A stretch of 7,378 nucleotides of DNA from Pseudomonadota bacterium (GTDB lineage: Bacteria > Myxococcota > Polyangia > Polyangiales > Polyangiaceae), in the NCBI GenBank assembly GCA_023419055.1, contig JAEZYO010000321.1, positions 1 through 7,378 on the forward strand. Reading direction: 5' to 3'. A program made the translations under genes and the position numbers. Positions 5,938 through 7,378 of this stretch are shown one piece after another. The notes beneath the pieces were generated by a model. It saw nothing but the letters and a program-made list of their open reading frames with translations. It did no database searches and was not told the DNA's origin. Positions within the stretch are counted from its first letter, which is position 1. Each line of letters starts with the position of its first letter.

Positions 5938-6216
5938 AGGGACCTTTTCCTGGAGCGAGGTCTCGAGGATCTCGACGGACGTTCCGCGTTGCAGCGTCAT
6001 GGGGATCGCCCTCGCCGTCGCAGCGATGGACGCAAGGCCTCTCGCAGCCCTTCGTCGATTCCTCGGGATTTTCCCGCACGGGGTGAAGTTAGTACACCAG
6101 CAGCCACGCGCGATTCCAGTCCGCCTCCCTAGCGAGCACCGGGCCAATCAGCCCCGCGCCCGATCCAAACGCAACAAGCCTAGAATATCATTCGCAAAAT
6201 CCGCGAGTTCAGCACC
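5938..6216. other. Intergenic region between two (-) genes
   Basis: No convincing gene lies in these 279 bases; the minus frame is open to 6147 but is Arg/Cys-rich and unlike a conserved protein. The patch at 6178-6203 is distinctly A/T-rich. On the minus strand it contains TATTCT with TGAACT 18 nt upstream, a weak promoter candidate. The region should hold the promoter of the small basic protein gene and the end of the heme-lipoprotein transcript. No strong intrinsic terminator is visible for the latter. Confidence 0.45.
6064..6076. repeat. Small palindrome, possible operator
   Basis: CGGGA-TTT-TCCCG is a perfect 5-bp inverted repeat around 3 nt, upstream of the small basic protein gene (127 nt before ATG 5937, 64 nt before ATG 6000). 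It has the size of a regulator half-site pair, but could be chance. Confidence 0.2.
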
Positions 6217-6987
6217 TCACGGGCAGGAGACGTTCCCCGCTGATGGCAGACCTGCCCCAATGTAGTTGAGGAGCGTAGTCCGCTGCTGACTCGTCAGGTT
6301 GGGCGCTCCGGGCGGCGGCATGTAGTCGACTTGTGCGTCGATGAAATTGGCGATCTTGCCGGCCTCATCCTTGACGTCGTCGTAGGTGACGAGAGAAACC
6401 GGAGCGCCATTCTGCGGAGGGTTCGAGTGACACGTCTGGCACCGCGCCTGCAGCACCTCCACCACGTCGCACGGCAAGGTATTCATCGAACCCGTCGAAC
6501 CGCCGCCGCCGGCCGTACCTCCGCTGCCAGCCTTGCCTCCACTGCCGGCCATGCCTCCGCTGCCGGCCATGCCTCCGCTGCCAGCGGTGCCGCCAGCAGG
6601 GGTGCCAGCCGACCCGCCGCTGCCGCCGTTGCCGTTCGTGCCCCCGGCCCCGTCCGCACCGGCACCGCCCGACTCGCCGCCGGCGCCAGTTTCCCCGCCG
6701 TTTTCAAGCTGTCCGCCCTCGCCGCCGCTGGCGTCGCCTCCTCCCGACGAGCCGGGCTCGGGACTTCCGGCGCTCGCGCCTCCGCTGGACTCGCCCGCGG
6801 CGTTGGAGCTCGATCCGCCTGCGCTCGCGCCGCCCTTGCCGCCAGTGGCAGAGGCCTTGGTTCCGCCGGCGCCGCCCGAAGCGTCACGGGTCGAGGTCGT
6901 GGTGTCGCTGCAACCCCAAGCGATGACAAGGGTGGAGAGTGAAGCGCCGAGAGCGCGCAACAGGCGGGCGCGGTTCCTTCGTGTCAT
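6217..6987 (-). CDS. Lipoprotein with Gly-rich stalk and single c-type heme domain
   Basis: This is a probable extracytoplasmic electron-transfer protein. From ATG 6987 it has 256 residues. The signal peptide (TRRNRARLLRAL, then a hydrophobic core) ends at IAWGC, with Cys26 as the lipid-anchor candidate. Residues ~36-166 are an almost pure Gly/Ser/Ala stalk with repeats such as AGSGGM. The C-terminal ~85 residues form a compact domain. Cys183-x-x-Cys186-His187 (CQTCH) is a c-type heme-binding site, and Met223 in DYMPPPGAPNL is a likely second heme ligand. The ending LTSQQRTTLLNYIGAGLP resembles the small cytochrome-like domains of secreted myxobacterial and planctomycete proteins. Cys173 and Cys255 flank the domain and could form a disulfide. 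Heme attachment would need the cytochrome c maturation machinery after export. ATG 6987 is preferred over ATG 6993 because AAGGA lies 5 nt before it. The redox partner is unknown. Confidence 0.87.
   Translation of the reverse strand: MTRRNRARLLRALGASLSTLVIAWGCSDTTTSTRDASGGAGGTKASATGGKGGASAGGSSSNAAGESSGGASAGSPEPGSSGGGDASGGEGGQLENGGETGAGGESGGAGADGAGGTNGNGGSGGSAGTPAGGTAGSGGMAGSGGMAGSGGKAGSGGTAGGGGSTGSMNTLPCDVVEVLQARCQTCHSNPPQNGAPVSLVTYDDVKDEAGKIANFIDAQVDYMPPPGAPNLTSQQRTTLLNYIGAGLPSAGNVSCP
6515..6586. repeat. Four tandem 18-bp units in the Gly-rich stalk
   Basis: Four consecutive 18-bp copies (6515-6532, 6533-6550, 6551-6568, 6569-6586) differ from one another at only a few bases. On the minus strand they encode the hexapeptide series GSGGMA / GSGGKA / GSGGT. 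The near identity at DNA level, beyond what the protein needs, suggests recent slippage or unequal recombination, so the stalk length may vary between strains. Confidence 0.8.
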
Positions 6988-6992
6988 GGTCA

Positions 6993-6998
6993 TCCTTC
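6993..6998 (-). promoter_or_regulatory. Ribosome binding site choosing ATG 6987
   Basis: On the minus strand GAAGGA lies 5 nt before ATG 6987, but overlaps the first possible start at 6993, leaving no spacing for it. AGAG further upstream could serve ATG 6993 less well. Confidence 0.45.
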
Positions 6999-7033
6999 GC
7001 TCTTTCGTTCTGCAGGGGAGCTCGCGAGGCCGC

Positions 7034-7067
7034 GAAACAACAAAGGGCGCCTTTCGGCACCCTTTGT
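7034..7067 (-). terminator. Strong intrinsic terminator (12-bp stem, GAAA loop)
   Basis: Read on the minus strand, ACAAAGGGTGCC (7067-7056) pairs with GGCGCCCTTTGT (7051-7040) across a GAAA tetraloop. The only non-Watson-Crick position is a U-G pair in that RNA; on the plus strand the same position is a C-A mismatch. The stem is followed on the minus strand by the T-rich tail TTGTTT down to 7035, whereas no T-run follows on the plus strand. It therefore ends transcription of the MYXO-CTERM gene, whose stop is 53 nt upstream. Confidence 0.85.
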
Positions 7068-7120
7068 CATCGTCGCGCCTACCAATAAGGCTCCGTCGGT
7101 TCAGACGGGGTAGTTTCTCC

Positions 7121-7378
7121 CTACTCGCTGCGCCGACGCCGTCGGAGTCCGGCCGCTAGAGCCAGTCCGACTGCAGCAAGCCAACCACCGGTGGAGGAGC
7201 CGGTCGTCGCCGACGTGACGGTGCAGCCGCCATCGTCGTCCTTCTTGCCGCCAGAGCTACCGTTCGGGGAGCCGCCTTCGCCGCCTTCGCCGGTGTCGTC
7301 ACCGCCGCCGCCGGTCGGCTTGCTGCCGCCCTTGCCGCCGCTGCCACCTTTGCCGCCGGTGCCGCCGGTGCCGCCGCT
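7121..7378 (-). CDS. Gly-rich surface protein with MYXO-CTERM-type sorting tail; N-terminal part outside window
   Basis: Only the last 85 residues are visible; the frame runs open off the right edge. They begin with a Gly-rich low-complexity stalk containing GGTGGTGG, KGGSGGKGG and acidic EGGEGG stretches, ending in GGKKDDDGGC. The terminal 34 residues have the architecture of the MYXO-CTERM sorting signal: a single Cys, a short Thr/Ser/Gly spacer, a hydrophobic helix (GGWLAAVGLALAAGL) and five arginines before the final SE. In myxobacteria such tails are reported to be processed by a myxosortase (CPBP-family intramembrane protease) at the Cys region, leaving the protein surface-anchored. The function is carried by the missing N-terminal part and cannot be stated. 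The stop codon is a TAG and a strong terminator follows. Confidence 0.85.
   Translation of the reverse strand, partial: SGGTGGTGGKGGSGGKGGSKPTGGGGDDTGEGGEGGSPNGSSGGKKDDDGGCTVTSATTGSSTGGWLAAVGLALAAGLRRRRRSE

Noticed and set aside
5938..6147. N-terminal extension of the small basic protein to ATG 6147
   Set aside because: The added stretch is Arg/Cys-rich, looks non-coding, and much better ribosome sites and sequence conservation features lie at ATG 5937 or 6000.
6501..6720. CRISPR-like or satellite array in the repetitive GC-rich stretch
   Set aside because: Repeats are contiguous multiples of three without spacers and encode a Gly-rich stalk in frame.
6533..7159. Long Pro-rich open frame on the plus strand opposite the Gly-rich stalk
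   Set aside because: It is the mirror of GGC/GGT glycine codons on the other strand. The minus-strand frame has a signal peptide, lipobox, CxxCH domain and a ribosome site; the plus frame has none.

Overview
The window is high-GC bacterial DNA and looks like the chromosome of a myxobacterium (Myxococcota, probably Polyangiales, i.e. Sorangium/Polyangium/Labilithrix-like). The main reasons are a MYXO-CTERM-type sorting tail at the right edge, Gly/Ser-rich stalks on two secreted proteins, a Cys-rich lipoprotein with the NPxHCGxC pattern, and a PEGA-like protein of a type common in this phylum. No tRNA, rRNA, CRISPR array, insertion sequence or phage gene was seen.

Layout. (1) 1-1107 (+): C-terminal 368 residues of an RND (HAE1/AcrB-type) efflux pump, cut by the left edge. 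(2) 2841-1115 (-): a two-gene unit. A single-pass membrane protein with a TPR-like periplasmic part comes first, followed through an ATGA stop/start overlap by an ECF-type sigma factor, which converges on the RND gene with a 7-nt gap. (3) 2842-3018: a divergent control region. (4) 3019-5623 (+): a tight three-gene unit with two 4-nt overlaps, encoding a sugar-type ABC solute-binding lipoprotein, a PEGA-like envelope protein with two membrane segments, and a 16-Cys lipoprotein. No ABC permease or ATPase is nearby. (5) 5937-5617 (-): a small basic protein of unknown function whose 3' end overlaps the last (+) gene by 7 nt. (6) 5938-6216: intergenic. (7) 6987-6217 (-): a lipoprotein with a long Gly-rich stalk and a single c-type heme domain. 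(8) 7067-7034 (-): a strong intrinsic terminator. (9) 7378-7121 (-): the C-terminus of a Gly-rich MYXO-CTERM surface protein, cut by the right edge.

How it may fit together. The most interesting unit is the divergent pair 1115-5623. One arm carries an ECF sigma factor and a membrane protein placed where an anti-sigma factor could sit. The other arm carries three exported proteins, including a solute-binding protein with no transporter genes. A cell-envelope sensing module is a reasonable inference, but the sequence does not prove it: no promoter matching a known ECF consensus was found in the shared region. The right-hand part is a separate group of surface-anchored proteins, one of them a probable extracytoplasmic electron carrier.
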